A stretch of DNA of 64,000 nucleotides from Motiliproteus sp. MSK22-1 (GCF_001968815.1 NZ_MIEQ01000062.1:51519-115518), one strand, 5' to 3'; positions 19,093-28,363 are shown, counted from the stretch's first letter. The notes: a model not told the origin generated them from the sequence alone. Numbers and translations: made by a program.

Positions 19093-19923
19093 ATGGCTGG
19101 TCTAGAAGACTTCGCGGATCTGCACAATTTTGAAGAAGTTCTACAGGGGAAGGCTAAAGAGCTTCTGGAACTTTTGGATAAAGGTAATTTTGCCGGTGCC
19201 ATGCAGATTCTTGCTGAGCTGAGTGAAGCTCGCAATCACATGCTTTATCAGGAAGTTGGACGCTTGACTCGTGGTCTTCATGAAGCGATCAAGGAATTCA
19301 ACATAGATGTTGAAAACAGCACCGCCTTTCAAGCCTCGCCGGATGGCAGTGAAATCAGTGAAGTGGCAAATGCCAATGAACGTCTTAATTATGTCCTTGA
19401 GTTAACTGAGAATGCTGCTAATACCACTATGGACATGGTGGATGTCAGCATGCCCGTTGCAGAAGAAATGGGTGAACAGGCGAGATTGCTACGCCAGGAC
19501 TGGAAGCAAATGGCTGATTCTCAGAGCAGTCTGTCGGAGCTTAAGGATCTGGGGCGAACTACGGAGTCCTTCCTGCAAGAAATAGAAAAGGGTTCTGACA
19601 CCCTAAATAAGAACTTTACAGAGATCTTATTGGCTCAGGGGTTTCAGGACATTACCGGTCAGCTTATTAAGCGCGTGATTGGTTTGGTAAGCGATGTTGA
19701 AACCAGTTTAGTGCAACTTGTAGCGGTTGCCGGCAAGGTCGATCAGATTTCCGGCCTGACAAGTGAGGATGCTAAAGATGATGCATCCGAGGTTGATGAA
19801 AAAGCAGTAGCAGAAGACAATTTAGTGAAGGGTCATGGTCCTCAGCTTCATAAAGAGACTTCGACTGATGTCGTGGCGGATCAGGACGAGGTAGACGACC
19901 TTCTTTCTAGTCTGGGATTTTAA
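19093..19923 (+). CDS. cheZ: CheY phosphatase CheZ
   Basis: CheZ removes the phosphate from CheY to end the signal. The protein has 276 residues. It is largely helical, with the catalytic block LLAQGFQDITGQLIKRVI, where Q185 corresponds to the glutamine that positions the attacking water. The extreme C-terminus, DQDEVDDLLSSLGF (residues 263-276), is the tethering peptide that binds CheY. It is longer than E. coli CheZ, mostly in the acidic linker before that peptide. The gene starts 9 bases after cheY. Confidence 0.96.
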   Translation: MAGLEDFADLHNFEEVLQGKAKELLELLDKGNFAGAMQILAELSEARNHMLYQEVGRLTRGLHEAIKEFNIDVENSTAFQASPDGSEISEVANANERLNYVLELTENAANTTMDMVDVSMPVAEEMGEQARLLRQDWKQMADSQSSLSELKDLGRTTESFLQEIEKGSDTLNKNFTEILLAQGFQDITGQLIKRVIGLVSDVETSLVQLVAVAGKVDQISGLTSEDAKDDASEVDEKAVAEDNLVKGHGPQLHKETSTDVVADQDEVDDLLSSLGF

Positions 19924-19935
19924 GGAGCTGGGTGC

Positions 19936-22158
19936 ATGAGTCTTGATGTAGATGAAGAAATCCTGCAGGACTTTCTTGTAGAAGCTGGGGAAATTCTGGA
20001 GTTACTTTCAGAGCAGCTGGTTGATTTGGAACATAGCCCGGATGACTCTGATCTTTTGAATGCAATTTTCAGAGGTTTTCATACTGTAAAGGGTGGTGCT
20101 GGATTCCTGCAGATAGCTCCTTTGGTTGATTGTTGTCACATTGCGGAGAACGTTTTTGATAAGCTTCGCAACCATGAATTGCAGATCCATACCCATTTGA
20201 TGGATGTTGTTCTTCAGACCCTTGATGCTGTTAATGAAATGTTTGACTCCATTCGAGCAGGGGAGGAGCCTGATGCTGCGGATCCTCAGTTGCTTGAAGC
20301 CCTGGCCGCTATTGCTCGTGGTGAAACAGTCGCGAGTGATGCGGTTTCAGAGCCCGAAGCTGTTGAAGCACCCGTTCCGGCAGAGCCCGAACCGAAAACT
20401 CCTCAAGGAGATAAGGCCGACGCTGAGTTTGAGGAAATGCTCAGCTCTTTAGGGACTGAAGCCGAAGTCAAGCCACCTGAAGACATATCTGTATCTACCC
20501 CTGAAGATAATGACTCCAGCGCTGTCGGTGAATCTGACAGTGACGAAATTACTGAAGATGAATTTGAGGCTTTACTTGACCAGTTGCACGGTGAAGGTCA
20601 GCATGGTGGAGCTGCGGTGGTATCTGCGTCTAACGCAGTGGTTGCAGCACCTGAGTCTTCGGCACCGAGTTCGTCTGAGGCTGACGATGATGATCTAATA
20701 ACCGACGATGAGTTCGATAAGTTACTGGATGAGCTTCAGTCTCAGGGCAAAGGCGCTTTTTCTGCGGGCGTTGAACCCACTGGGAGCCCTGCTGCCCCTG
20801 AAAACACCGCTTCTGAGCCTGCTCCTGCTGAACCCGTCCCTCCCAAACCTGTACCCACACCTGCGGCGCCTGTTGCCAATCCGGCTCCCGCAGCCAAGCC
20901 GGCACCTGCCGCTGCTGTTGCCGGGCAGCCTAATGCTGGTATGAAGGCTGCTGCGGCTAAAAAACCTCGTGGGCCAGAAAAGCCAAATGCGGCTGAAACT
21001 ACGGTGCGAGTCGATACTCAGCGCCTGGACGAAATTATGAACATGGTCGGCGAGTTGGTTCTGGTGCGGAACCGAATGGTGCGACTTGGGCATAAAGTGG
21101 GCGATGAAGAAGTTACAAAAGCAGTCGGTAATTTGGATGTAGTTACCGCAGATCTGCAGATGTCGGTAATGAAAACGCGAATGCAACCGATCAAAAAAGT
21201 CTTTGGTCGTTTTCCCCGAGTTGTACGAGATCTGGCAAGAGCACTGAAAAAGGAAGTCAATTTAGAGCTGCGCGGTGAAGATACAGATCTTGACAAAAAC
21301 TTAGTGGAAGCTTTGGCAGATCCCCTTGTTCACTTGGTTAGAAACGCCGTTGACCATGGAATTGAAAGTCCGGAAAAACGAGAAGCTGCAGGTAAGCCCC
21401 GCGTTGGCCAGGTCATCCTGGCAGCGGAACAGGAAGGTGACCACATTCTGCTTTCCATTGATGATGACGGCGCAGGAATGGAGGCTGACAAGCTTCGTGG
21501 AATTGCGGTAGCAAAAGGCTTGTTGGATGAAGATTCTGCTGAACGCCTGACTGATACTGAATGTTTTAACCTGATTTTTGCACCAGGTTTCTCGACCAAA
21601 ACGGAGATATCCGATGTTTCTGGTCGTGGTGTTGGTATGGATGTGGTTAAAACAAAGATCACTCAATTGAATGGTTCTTTGAATATCGATTCCGTTCCAG
21701 GCAGAGGATCGCGTATTGAAATCAAGGTTCCGCTGACACTGGCTATCATGCCAACGCTGATGGTTATGCTTGGGGATCAAGCCTTCGCACTACCTTTGGT
21801 AAATGTAAATGAAATTTTCCATTTGGATCTAACTCAAACCAATGTCGTTGACGGACAGGAAGTGGTGGTGGTCCGAGAGAAAGCTCTGTCTTTATTTCAT
21901 CTTAAGCGCTGGTTGGTCGAAGACTGCGCCTATGAAGAGCTTCCTGAAAACGGGCATGTAGTGATTGTTACCATCGGGACCAAGAGGGTTGGCTTTATTG
22001 TTGATCAGTTGGTTGGGCAGGAAGAAGTGGTAATTAAACCTCTGGGCAAAATGTTGCTTGGAACGCCAGGCATGGCAGGGGCGACGATTACCGGTGACGG
22101 GCGTATCGCCCTTATCCTGGATATTCCGAATATGTTGAAACACTATACCACCCGATAA
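19936..22158 (+). CDS. cheA: Chemotaxis histidine kinase CheA
   Basis: CheA is the cytoplasmic kinase that passes receptor signals to CheY and CheB. The protein has 740 residues. The P1 HPt domain carries H49 (FRGFHTVKGGAGF). The region between P1 and P3 (about residues 130-355) is low-complexity, rich in Pro, Ala, Glu and Asp, and shows no recognisable P2 domain. Instead it has three similar motifs: residues 162-173, 206-219 and 256-271. P3 dimerisation begins at TTVRVDTQRLDEIMNMVGEL. The P4 kinase boxes are HLVRNAVDHGIES, DDGAGM and GRGVGMDVV. P5 is CheW-like at the end. It starts 12 bases after cheZ. Confidence 0.97.
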   Translation: MSLDVDEEILQDFLVEAGEILELLSEQLVDLEHSPDDSDLLNAIFRGFHTVKGGAGFLQIAPLVDCCHIAENVFDKLRNHELQIHTHLMDVVLQTLDAVNEMFDSIRAGEEPDAADPQLLEALAAIARGETVASDAVSEPEAVEAPVPAEPEPKTPQGDKADAEFEEMLSSLGTEAEVKPPEDISVSTPEDNDSSAVGESDSDEITEDEFEALLDQLHGEGQHGGAAVVSASNAVVAAPESSAPSSSEADDDDLITDDEFDKLLDELQSQGKGAFSAGVEPTGSPAAPENTASEPAPAEPVPPKPVPTPAAPVANPAPAAKPAPAAAVAGQPNAGMKAAAAKKPRGPEKPNAAETTVRVDTQRLDEIMNMVGELVLVRNRMVRLGHKVGDEEVTKAVGNLDVVTADLQMSVMKTRMQPIKKVFGRFPRVVRDLARALKKEVNLELRGEDTDLDKNLVEALADPLVHLVRNAVDHGIESPEKREAAGKPRVGQVILAAEQEGDHILLSIDDDGAGMEADKLRGIAVAKGLLDEDSAERLTDTECFNLIFAPGFSTKTEISDVSGRGVGMDVVKTKITQLNGSLNIDSVPGRGSRIEIKVPLTLAIMPTLMVMLGDQAFALPLVNVNEIFHLDLTQTNVVDGQEVVVVREKALSLFHLKRWLVEDCAYEELPENGHVVIVTIGTKRVGFIVDQLVGQEEVVIKPLGKMLLGTPGMAGATITGDGRIALILDIPNMLKHYTTR

Positions 22159-22216
22159 CCCAACTTTTCCTGGCTAACGCCAGAGGTTTCGGGAGGGCGA
22201 CGACAGGAGCACTTAT

Positions 22217-23476
22217 ATGCCGGTAACCGTGTTGGTTGTCGACGATTCCGCTTTTTTCAGACAGCGTGTCAGTACGATTCTCAACTCTGATCCGCGTGTC
22301 AGTGTGATAGGCACCGCACAGAATGGGCAGGAGGCGATTGAAAAGGCAAAACAGCTAAAGCCTGATGTTATCACCATGGATTATGAAATGCCGGTGATGA
22401 ACGGTATAACTGCGCTTAGTGAGATAATGAAAACCTGCCCAACGGCCGTTTTGATGTTTTCCTCCCTCACCTACGAAGGAGCGCGGGTTACGCTGGAAGC
22501 ATTGGAAGCCGGTGCAGTAGACTTTTTACCGAAAAGTTATGAACAGATGACCCCGGGAAAGGGGCGTCTGGAAAACGTCCTGATTGAGCGTATTCTCGCA
22601 GTAGCTAAAACGTCCATCAGTACACTCGGCAGTCGGCCATTGGGCCATAAAACGCCTGACAGCAGTGATTTCGGTGCAAGACGTAATGATACGAGAAGCA
22701 CTGGCATTGATAGCAGAAGAGCTGTCGATGGGAGAGTTGCGCCTGTCAGAGGCTCCTCTCCAGGCACTGAAAGATCTGCTTCAAATTCTAGTCTTCGTCC
22801 CAGAAGTAGCGTTTCGACAAGGCCTGCATCGCAGGAACGACCCGTAGCAGAACGGACATTACCCAAAACAGGAGCAGCTCGACGCCCTGTCGCTAATCTG
22901 AGTGGTAAGTGCTCACTCGTGGTCTTTGGTACCTCTACAGGCGGACCGGTAGCGATTCAAAAGATATTAACAAAGTTGCCTGCAAGCTTTCCTCTCCCTA
23001 TTTTAATCGTTCAACATATGCCGAAGGCCTTTACCGGTGCATTTGCCGAGCGATTGAACCAGCAATGCAGTATTCAGGTTCGTGAGGCAAAGGACGGTGA
23101 TCGATTGCAGCCTGGTCTTGCTCTTTTGGCCCCTGGCGGGGAGCAAATGATGGTTGAAAGTCGAAATGGAGGCCAGGTTCGAATCATAGCTGGTGATGAG
23201 CGCCTTAATTACAAGCCCAGTGTCGATATAACGTTTGGATCGGCGGCTAAGCAATTCCCCGGAAAAGTGCTGGGTATTGTTTTGACGGGAATGGGTGCTG
23301 ATGGGCGGGAAGGGGCTCGGATGCTGAAAAACTCAGGTTCCAGTATTTGGGCTCAAAACGAAGAGAGCTGCGTTATTTATGGCATGCCTCAAGCCATTGT
23401 GCAGGCACAACTGGCAGATCAGGTCTTGGATTTAAGTGAAGTTAGCGAGACCCTGATTTCAGCATTGGGGGCATAG
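22217..23476 (+). CDS. cheB: Protein-glutamate methylesterase/glutaminase CheB
   Basis: CheB demethylates and deamidates chemoreceptors for adaptation. The protein has 419 residues. A receiver domain at the N-terminus (VLVVDDSAFFRQRV, phosphoacceptor in ITMDYEMPVMNG) is joined by a long Ser/Arg-rich linker (about 140-225) to the esterase domain. The catalytic serine is S240 in GTSTGGP. The histidine is in IVQHMP and the aspartate in TGMGADGREG. The cognate methyltransferase cheR is not in this window. The motC ATG follows the stop directly. Confidence 0.96.
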   Translation: MPVTVLVVDDSAFFRQRVSTILNSDPRVSVIGTAQNGQEAIEKAKQLKPDVITMDYEMPVMNGITALSEIMKTCPTAVLMFSSLTYEGARVTLEALEAGAVDFLPKSYEQMTPGKGRLENVLIERILAVAKTSISTLGSRPLGHKTPDSSDFGARRNDTRSTGIDSRRAVDGRVAPVRGSSPGTERSASNSSLRPRSSVSTRPASQERPVAERTLPKTGAARRPVANLSGKCSLVVFGTSTGGPVAIQKILTKLPASFPLPILIVQHMPKAFTGAFAERLNQQCSIQVREAKDGDRLQPGLALLAPGGEQMMVESRNGGQVRIIAGDERLNYKPSVDITFGSAAKQFPGKVLGIVLTGMGADGREGARMLKNSGSSIWAQNEESCVIYGMPQAIVQAQLADQVLDLSEVSETLISALGA

Positions 23477-24217
23477 ATGGATCGCCTCAGCCTGGTTGGC
23501 GTAATCTTCGCGGTAGTCGCTATTCTGGGTGGTAATTATATAGAGGGTGGGCACGTTAGCACCCTTTTGAACGGTGCGGCAGCGGTGATCGTGTTTGGCG
23601 GTACTCTCGGGGCTGGATTACTGCAGACTCCTGCTACCGATATGCAGCGGGCGTTGAAAATTTCCCGTTGGGTTTTTCAACCACCAGATATCGACTTTAA
23701 TCAAGGCATTGAGAAAGTTGTTGGCTGGAGCATGCATTCGCGGCGATATGGCTTACTCGGCTTAGAAAAGCAAGCGGATCTCGAAGATGACGAGTTCCTG
23801 AAAAAAGGCCTCCAGCTAATCGCCGATGGTAGTGAGCTTGAGGTCATTCGCGGGGTATTGGAAGTAGAGCTTAATGTTCGCGAACAGCGGGATTTACAAG
23901 CAGCAAAGTTCTATGAAAGTATGGGGGGGTATGCGCCTACGGTCGGGATTATCGGTGCTGTAATGGGATTGATTCATGTCATGACCAACTTGGCAGAGCC
24001 TTCGGCGCTAGGTAGCGGTATCGCGACAGCATTTGTTGCTACCATTTATGGTGTCGCAGCAGCCAACCTTATACTCCTGCCAATCGCCAGTAAATTACGT
24101 TCAATTGTCTTTGCCAGCTATCAGTATCGGGAAATGATGCTGGAAGGGATGTTGTCAATTGCGCAGGGACATAATCCTGTTTCAATCAGGGTTAAGCTCG
24201 AAGGTTATTTAAAATAA
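23477..24217 (+). CDS. motC: Flagellar stator subunit MotC (MotA/PomA family)
   Basis: This is the MotA-type subunit of the ion-driven stator. The protein has 246 residues and four hydrophobic helices. The N-terminal one is MDRLSLVGVIFAVVAILGGN. The third and fourth surround the conserved YAPTVGIIGAVMGLIHVM and GIATAFVATIYGVAAANLIL. The gene order cheB-motC-motD-parC-parP-cheW matches the MotC/MotD locus of pseudomonads, hence the name. The sequence does not let me decide between H+ and Na+ coupling. The start touches the cheB stop without a gap. Confidence 0.94.
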   Translation: MDRLSLVGVIFAVVAILGGNYIEGGHVSTLLNGAAAVIVFGGTLGAGLLQTPATDMQRALKISRWVFQPPDIDFNQGIEKVVGWSMHSRRYGLLGLEKQADLEDDEFLKKGLQLIADGSELEVIRGVLEVELNVREQRDLQAAKFYESMGGYAPTVGIIGAVMGLIHVMTNLAEPSALGSGIATAFVATIYGVAAANLILLPIASKLRSIVFASYQYREMMLEGMLSIAQGHNPVSIRVKLEGYLK

Positions 24218-24389
24218 TCAGGCTTGAAGGTTTGTTGAAGCATGAAGGAATGCGGCATTAAAGGCTTCTGAATCAGGAAGAACAGTCGTTATTATGAATA
24301 CTGTGTGGAATCTGAACGGCTATTGGTGGCAGAGCATTTTTAGGTAACTATTTAATGAGTGAATATATGGCTATGGCCAGGAAGGGGCT

Positions 24390-25304
24390 ATGAGTCGACG
24401 ACGAAGAACCAGGGACGAACAGCACAACGATCGTTGGGTTGTTTCGTATGCGGATTTTATTACCTTGTTACTCGCATTTTTTGTCGTAATGTATTCAGTT
24501 TCATCAGTAAATGAAGGGAAATTCAGGATTGTATCTGAATCTCTTGAAGGTGTATTCAGAGGCGTTGATTATTCGTTTGACCCTATCCCGGTAGGAGATA
24601 TTGAAACGCGCGCGGATAGAAGAGATATTGGTCTGATTGATCAGCAGCCATCCGTTGATCCCCGTGAGAGTGTTATTACACTTAATGATGAAGAAGCTAA
24701 AGAGCTGCAACAGATTCAATTTGATGCGAAAAAAAGATTCCAGGAACTTATTGCGGATGGCGAATTATCGGTATCATCGACACGATTGTGGCTAGAGATA
24801 GAGATCCAGTCCAGCCTGCTGTTTGCAAGCGGTAGTGCGATTCCCAGCCTGGATGCAGATCCTATTTTGGAGGCTATAGCAGCAATTTTAGGCCGTTATG
24901 ATAATCCGCTTCATGTTGAAGGATTTACCGATGATCGGCCTATGCAAAGTGATTTGTATCCCTCTAATTGGGAACTCTCGGCAGCCAGGGCCGCCGGAGT
25001 GGTGCGAATGCTAAACCATTTTGGTGTCGCGCCTGAACGGATGGCTGCTGTTGGCTATGGGCAATATCAACCTAAGGTTAGTAATATTACTGCTCGAGGA
25101 CGCAGTAAAAATCGTCGGGTTAAAATTATCGTCTCAAGAGATGAGCGAGTGCGCAGAGCTTTAACCAGCTACGGTAGTGAGTTTATCAGTGATGATGCGG
25201 TTGAAGCGATATTAAGAGAACGAATCGAAACAGAGCAATCTGGAGCAATTAAGCAGGTTGAAACAGAGGAAGGGGTTATTTTTACACAGGATTCGGCTGA
25301 GTAA
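24390..25304 (+). CDS. motD: Flagellar stator subunit MotD (MotB family)
   Basis: This is the MotB-type subunit, which anchors the stator to peptidoglycan and carries the ion-binding aspartate. The protein has 304 residues. A basic N-terminal tail is followed by the single transmembrane helix with D22 in SYADFITLLLAFFVVMYSV. The periplasmic OmpA-like domain contains LHVEGFTDDRPMQSD and the peptidoglycan-binding NWELSAARAAGVVRML. It follows motC after 172 bases and has GGGG just upstream of its ATG. Confidence 0.94.
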   Translation: MSRRRRTRDEQHNDRWVVSYADFITLLLAFFVVMYSVSSVNEGKFRIVSESLEGVFRGVDYSFDPIPVGDIETRADRRDIGLIDQQPSVDPRESVITLNDEEAKELQQIQFDAKKRFQELIADGELSVSSTRLWLEIEIQSSLLFASGSAIPSLDADPILEAIAAILGRYDNPLHVEGFTDDRPMQSDLYPSNWELSAARAAGVVRMLNHFGVAPERMAAVGYGQYQPKVSNITARGRSKNRRVKIIVSRDERVRRALTSYGSEFISDDAVEAILRERIETEQSGAIKQVETEEGVIFTQDSAE

Positions 25305-25403
25305 TCCTAATAGGCGTCTTAATGCCTGACTCCCATAAAAGTGATTGAGTCTTATTGATAAGACCTTGTGCCGATAGGCCATTCATATGAAGGAAACACC
25401 GTA

Positions 25404-26201
25404 GTGCATATTTGGGCAGTAGCAAATCAAAAGGGTGGCGTTGGGAAAACTACAACTGTAGTTTCCTTAGCTGGTCTGCTGGCCGATCAGGGTTTTGATG
25501 TGCTTATGCTGGATCTGGACCCCCACGGCTCGCTTACCAGCTATTTTCGTTATGATCCTGATACTCTTGAGCACAGTGGCTACGATCTGTTTTTACATAA
25601 TGGCCAGGTTGATGCGGAGTTACCTGCCCGTTTGCTGCTAAATACCAGTCATGATCGGATAAATCTCATACCTGCTTCAACGGCAATGGCAACTCTGGAG
25701 CGCAGAGCTGTCGGCAGTGACGGCATGGGGCTCGTCGTTTCCAAAGCCCTGGCTTATTTGTGGGATCGTTTCGACTACGTTTTGATTGATAGTCCGCCGG
25801 TTCTTGGTGTACTGATGGTCAATGCTTTGGCCGCCTGTGAGCGATTGATTGTCCCGGTACAGACAGAATTTCTGGCCATAAAAGGCTTAGAGCGTATGGT
25901 GCGGACTCTGGCGATGATTAACAAGGCAAGGACCAAGAAGCTTAACTACTATATACTGCCGACATTTTTTGATCGACGTACACAAGCCTCTTTGCAAAGT
26001 TTGCGATTGCTAAAACGGACCTATCCAAATGAAATCGCCCAGGCGGTGATTCCGGTTGATACTAAATTTAGAAATGCTAGCACACAGGGAGTAGTGCCTT
26101 CGGCCATTGATCCGAGTACCCATGGGGTTCGAGCATACGGTATGCTAATGAGATCGCTTTTGGCAGCGGAGAAGCGTGAACAGGAGCAGTCTGGTAAGTG
26201 A
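25404..26201 (+). CDS. parC: ParA-like ATPase ParC for polar chemotaxis-array placement
   Basis: This is a ParA/MinD-type ATPase encoded inside the chemotaxis operon. In Vibrio the equivalent ParC directs chemosensory arrays to the cell pole. I chose the GTG at 25404 (265 residues, MHIWAVANQKGGVGKTT), which has AAGGAAA upstream; a GTG at 25368 without a ribosome binding site would add 12 residues. The deviant Walker A motif KGGVGKTT is at residues 10-17, followed by the LDLDPHGSLTSYF switch region and IDSPPVLG as Walker B. The next gene is its partner parP. Confidence 0.88.
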   Translation: MHIWAVANQKGGVGKTTTVVSLAGLLADQGFDVLMLDLDPHGSLTSYFRYDPDTLEHSGYDLFLHNGQVDAELPARLLLNTSHDRINLIPASTAMATLERRAVGSDGMGLVVSKALAYLWDRFDYVLIDSPPVLGVLMVNALAACERLIVPVQTEFLAIKGLERMVRTLAMINKARTKKLNYYILPTFFDRRTQASLQSLRLLKRTYPNEIAQAVIPVDTKFRNASTQGVVPSAIDPSTHGVRAYGMLMRSLLAAEKREQEQSGK

Positions 26202-26217
26202 ATGAGGCTGAAAGCAC

Positions 26218-27063
26218 TTGAATAACGATCGGCTACGTGAAAAAACACTATCTAAGGCGAGGACGCTGACAATAGCACCTCAACAGGCTGTTCAAGAGTA
26301 TCTGGACTCTCTGTTGCAGGATGCTACAGCTCTGGCCCAGGTAGAAACAGAGGTTACTGTTGCCACTGAGGTGGAAACTGCGGTTACGCCAGCGCCTGCG
26401 AACCATACCGCAGTTGTTGAGACAGTCACTTCAGTAGAGCCAGCTCCGGTTACCGATGTTGTTGAAACTTTAGAGCGACAAACAGTAACCAAAACGGTTG
26501 ATGTTGCTACCATGGATACGGTTTCAGCCGCGGTGGAGCCTGTTAGCCCATCCAAGGACTGGGTCAATGGCCGACCCCAATGGGCTCAGGAAAAATTTGA
26601 GTGTTTGCTGTTTAAAGTAGCGGGCTTAACTCTCGCCGTACCGTTGAAAGAGCTGGGAGGGGTCTTAACAATGGACGAGGACCTGACGCCACTGTTTGGA
26701 CAGCCTGATTGGTTTCTGGGCTTGCTGCCATCGAAAACCGCAGGTACAGTCAAGACCATCGATACTGCGCGTTGGGTTATGCCGGAAAAATATACCAGTG
26801 CAGCTGGAGAAAATCTCCGCTATGTTATTTTGATGGAAGGTACAGATTGGGGGATGGCCTGCCATGAAGTTGCAGAAGCGATCTCTCTGACTCCCGACCA
26901 GGTTCGCTGGCGCAGTGATCGAGGATTAAGGCCATGGCTTGCTGGCACGGTAGTTGAGCATATGTGTGCCATAATGGATGTATCTGCGTTGGTTACATTG
27001 GTTAATGAGGACAGCTCAAAAGTCAAAGCTCCACGATGGACCAAAAAACAGCGTAGCGGATAG
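26218..27063 (+). CDS. parP: CheW-domain protein ParP, partner of ParC
   Basis: ParP couples the ParC ATPase to CheA-containing arrays through a C-terminal CheW-like domain. The 281-residue protein has a basic N-terminus, a Val/Thr/Glu-rich low-complexity stretch (about residues 40-115) and a CheW-like domain beginning ECLLFKVAGLTLAVPLKELG. That domain ends with a basic KAPRWTKKQR tail. The start is a TTG at 26218; no in-frame ATG or GTG lies nearby, so it is uncertain. The assignment to ParP rests on position between parC and cheW and on this domain layout. Confidence 0.82.
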   Translation: MNNDRLREKTLSKARTLTIAPQQAVQEYLDSLLQDATALAQVETEVTVATEVETAVTPAPANHTAVVETVTSVEPAPVTDVVETLERQTVTKTVDVATMDTVSAAVEPVSPSKDWVNGRPQWAQEKFECLLFKVAGLTLAVPLKELGGVLTMDEDLTPLFGQPDWFLGLLPSKTAGTVKTIDTARWVMPEKYTSAAGENLRYVILMEGTDWGMACHEVAEAISLTPDQVRWRSDRGLRPWLAGTVVEHMCAIMDVSALVTLVNEDSSKVKAPRWTKKQRSG

Positions 27064-27090
27064 CGCACTGGATTTTAAAGAGGAAATTTC

Positions 27091-27570
27091 ATGGATATTA
27101 AGACAGCGGGTAGTGGCGACGATCCAGTATTGCAATGGGTGACTTTTCTTCTTGAGGATGAAACCTATGGCGTAAATGTCATGCAGGTTCAAGAAGTGTT
27201 GCGTTATACGGAGATTGCGCCTGTTCCCGGTGCTCCCAGTTATGTTTTGGGAATTATTAATCTGCGTGGAAATGTAGTGACGGTGATCGATACTCGTCAA
27301 CGTTTTGGGTTGCCGACTGCTGATGTTACCGAACATACTCGAATCGTGATTATGGAAGTTGAGAAACAAGTGCTGGGTATTCTGGTGGATGCGGTTTCTG
27401 AAGTGGTTTATTTAAACCAGTCAGAAATAGAAACTGCACCCAATGTGGGTACGGATGAGAGTGCTAAATTTATCCAGGGTGTCTGCCATAAAGATGATCG
27501 GTTGCTGATATTGGTGGAACTGGACAAGATGATGACCGATGAGGAGTGGTCTGAAATTGCCGTGATGTGA
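27091..27570 (+). CDS. cheW: Chemotaxis coupling protein CheW
   Basis: CheW links receptors to CheA. The protein has 159 residues and is a single CheW domain: WVTFLLEDETYGVNVMQVQE at the start, the central YVLGIINLRGNVVTVIDTRQ and RLLILVELDKMM near the end. A good GAGGAAA precedes the ATG. It is the last gene of the chemotaxis set except for the DUF2802 gene 28 bases downstream. Confidence 0.95.
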   Translation: MDIKTAGSGDDPVLQWVTFLLEDETYGVNVMQVQEVLRYTEIAPVPGAPSYVLGIINLRGNVVTVIDTRQRFGLPTADVTEHTRIVIMEVEKQVLGILVDAVSEVVYLNQSEIETAPNVGTDESAKFIQGVCHKDDRLLILVELDKMMTDEEWSEIAVM

Positions 27571-27598
27571 TTGGGCGATTGAAGGTGAGCGATCATTG

Positions 27599-28015
27599 AT
27601 GATGAGTCCGGGGCTGTTTTGGGTATTGCTGGCAGGCGTCGCTGTGATCGCTATAGTTGCCTTGTTAATAGCCGTTAATGTCTATCGACGACTACAGGCC
27701 AGTGAAGAGAAATATTATGCGCTGGTTAATGTCATTCGTAACGAAATCAAGGTCATGAACAGTGGTTCCATCGGCGTTGGGCGTCGCCTCAAGCAGGTAG
27801 AAAGTCGGCTTAACATTACCGTTGAAAAACAGCAGGAGTTGGAAAACCGTGATCCAGGAGCGTTGGCTTATAACCAGGCCGCTAAGTTAATGGAAATGGG
27901 CGCTGACGTCGATGATCTGGTGTCCAGCTGTGGTATTGCCCGTCCGGAAGCTGAGTTGATGGCGTTGCTTCATCGTGAAATTAAGACCTCTCCAGCACTG
28001 GAGTCCGGTCGATAA
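27599..28015 (+). CDS. DUF2802 domain protein at end of the chemotaxis operon
   Basis: This 138-residue protein has an N-terminal transmembrane helix (FWVLLAGVAVIAIVALLIAV), a coiled-coil segment (GRRLKQVESRLNITVEKQQE) and a C-terminal helix-turn-helix-like end (AKLMEMGADVDDLVSSCG, then RPEAELMALLH). This matches the DUF2802 family found after cheW in pseudomonads. Its function is not established. I place the start at the first of two tandem ATGs (27599); TTG at 27596 is possible. It is probably co-transcribed with cheW and converges with the minus-strand gene at 28042. Confidence 0.8.
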   Translation: MMSPGLFWVLLAGVAVIAIVALLIAVNVYRRLQASEEKYYALVNVIRNEIKVMNSGSIGVGRRLKQVESRLNITVEKQQELENRDPGALAYNQAAKLMEMGADVDDLVSSCGIARPEAELMALLHREIKTSPALESGR

Positions 28016-28041
28016 AGTTATTCTGGAGATGAAACCCCAGA

Positions 28042-28347
28042 CTACTCCCCAATAGATGACACTTTTGAATGACTGTCTTTCTGATCAGTGGCCCGCAAAC
28101 TATAGGCAAAACTGATTACTTCAGCGATTGCCTTATACAGGTTTTCAGGTATCTCCTGTCCAAGCTCCAGGCAGGCTAAAGACTCAACCAATGCCGGGTC
28201 TTCGTGAATAAGTACACCATGCTCCTTGGCAATACGTATTATTTGTTCAGCAATCAACCCCTTGCCGCTGGCTGCGACATAAGGGGGACGCTCTTCATCG
28301 TAAGTCAGAGCAACGGCGATTGGTGGTTTAGGAGGTTGCTTGTCCAT
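28042..28347 (-). CDS. FlhB C-terminal domain-like protein (FhlB/FlhX-type)
   Basis: The 101-residue protein corresponds only to the cytoplasmic part of FlhB after its autocleavage site. Its VALTYDEERPPYVAASGKG aligns with the VALKY and VLVAKG segments of FlhB, and EIPENLYKAIAEVISFAYSL aligns with the FlhB end (EIPEGLYVAVAQILAHVYQM). The NPTH motif and the membrane domain are absent. Such stand-alone paralogues are known in several flagellated bacteria, and one has been reported able to replace the FlhB C-terminal fragment. It lies 16 bases downstream of a FliK-like gene on the same strand. Start: ATG at 28347, or TTG three bases earlier. Confidence 0.85.
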   Translation of the reverse strand: MDKQPPKPPIAVALTYDEERPPYVAASGKGLIAEQIIRIAKEHGVLIHEDPALVESLACLELGQEIPENLYKAIAEVISFAYSLRATDQKDSHSKVSSIGE

Positions 28348-28363
28348 CAAGTGCTAATATTCA

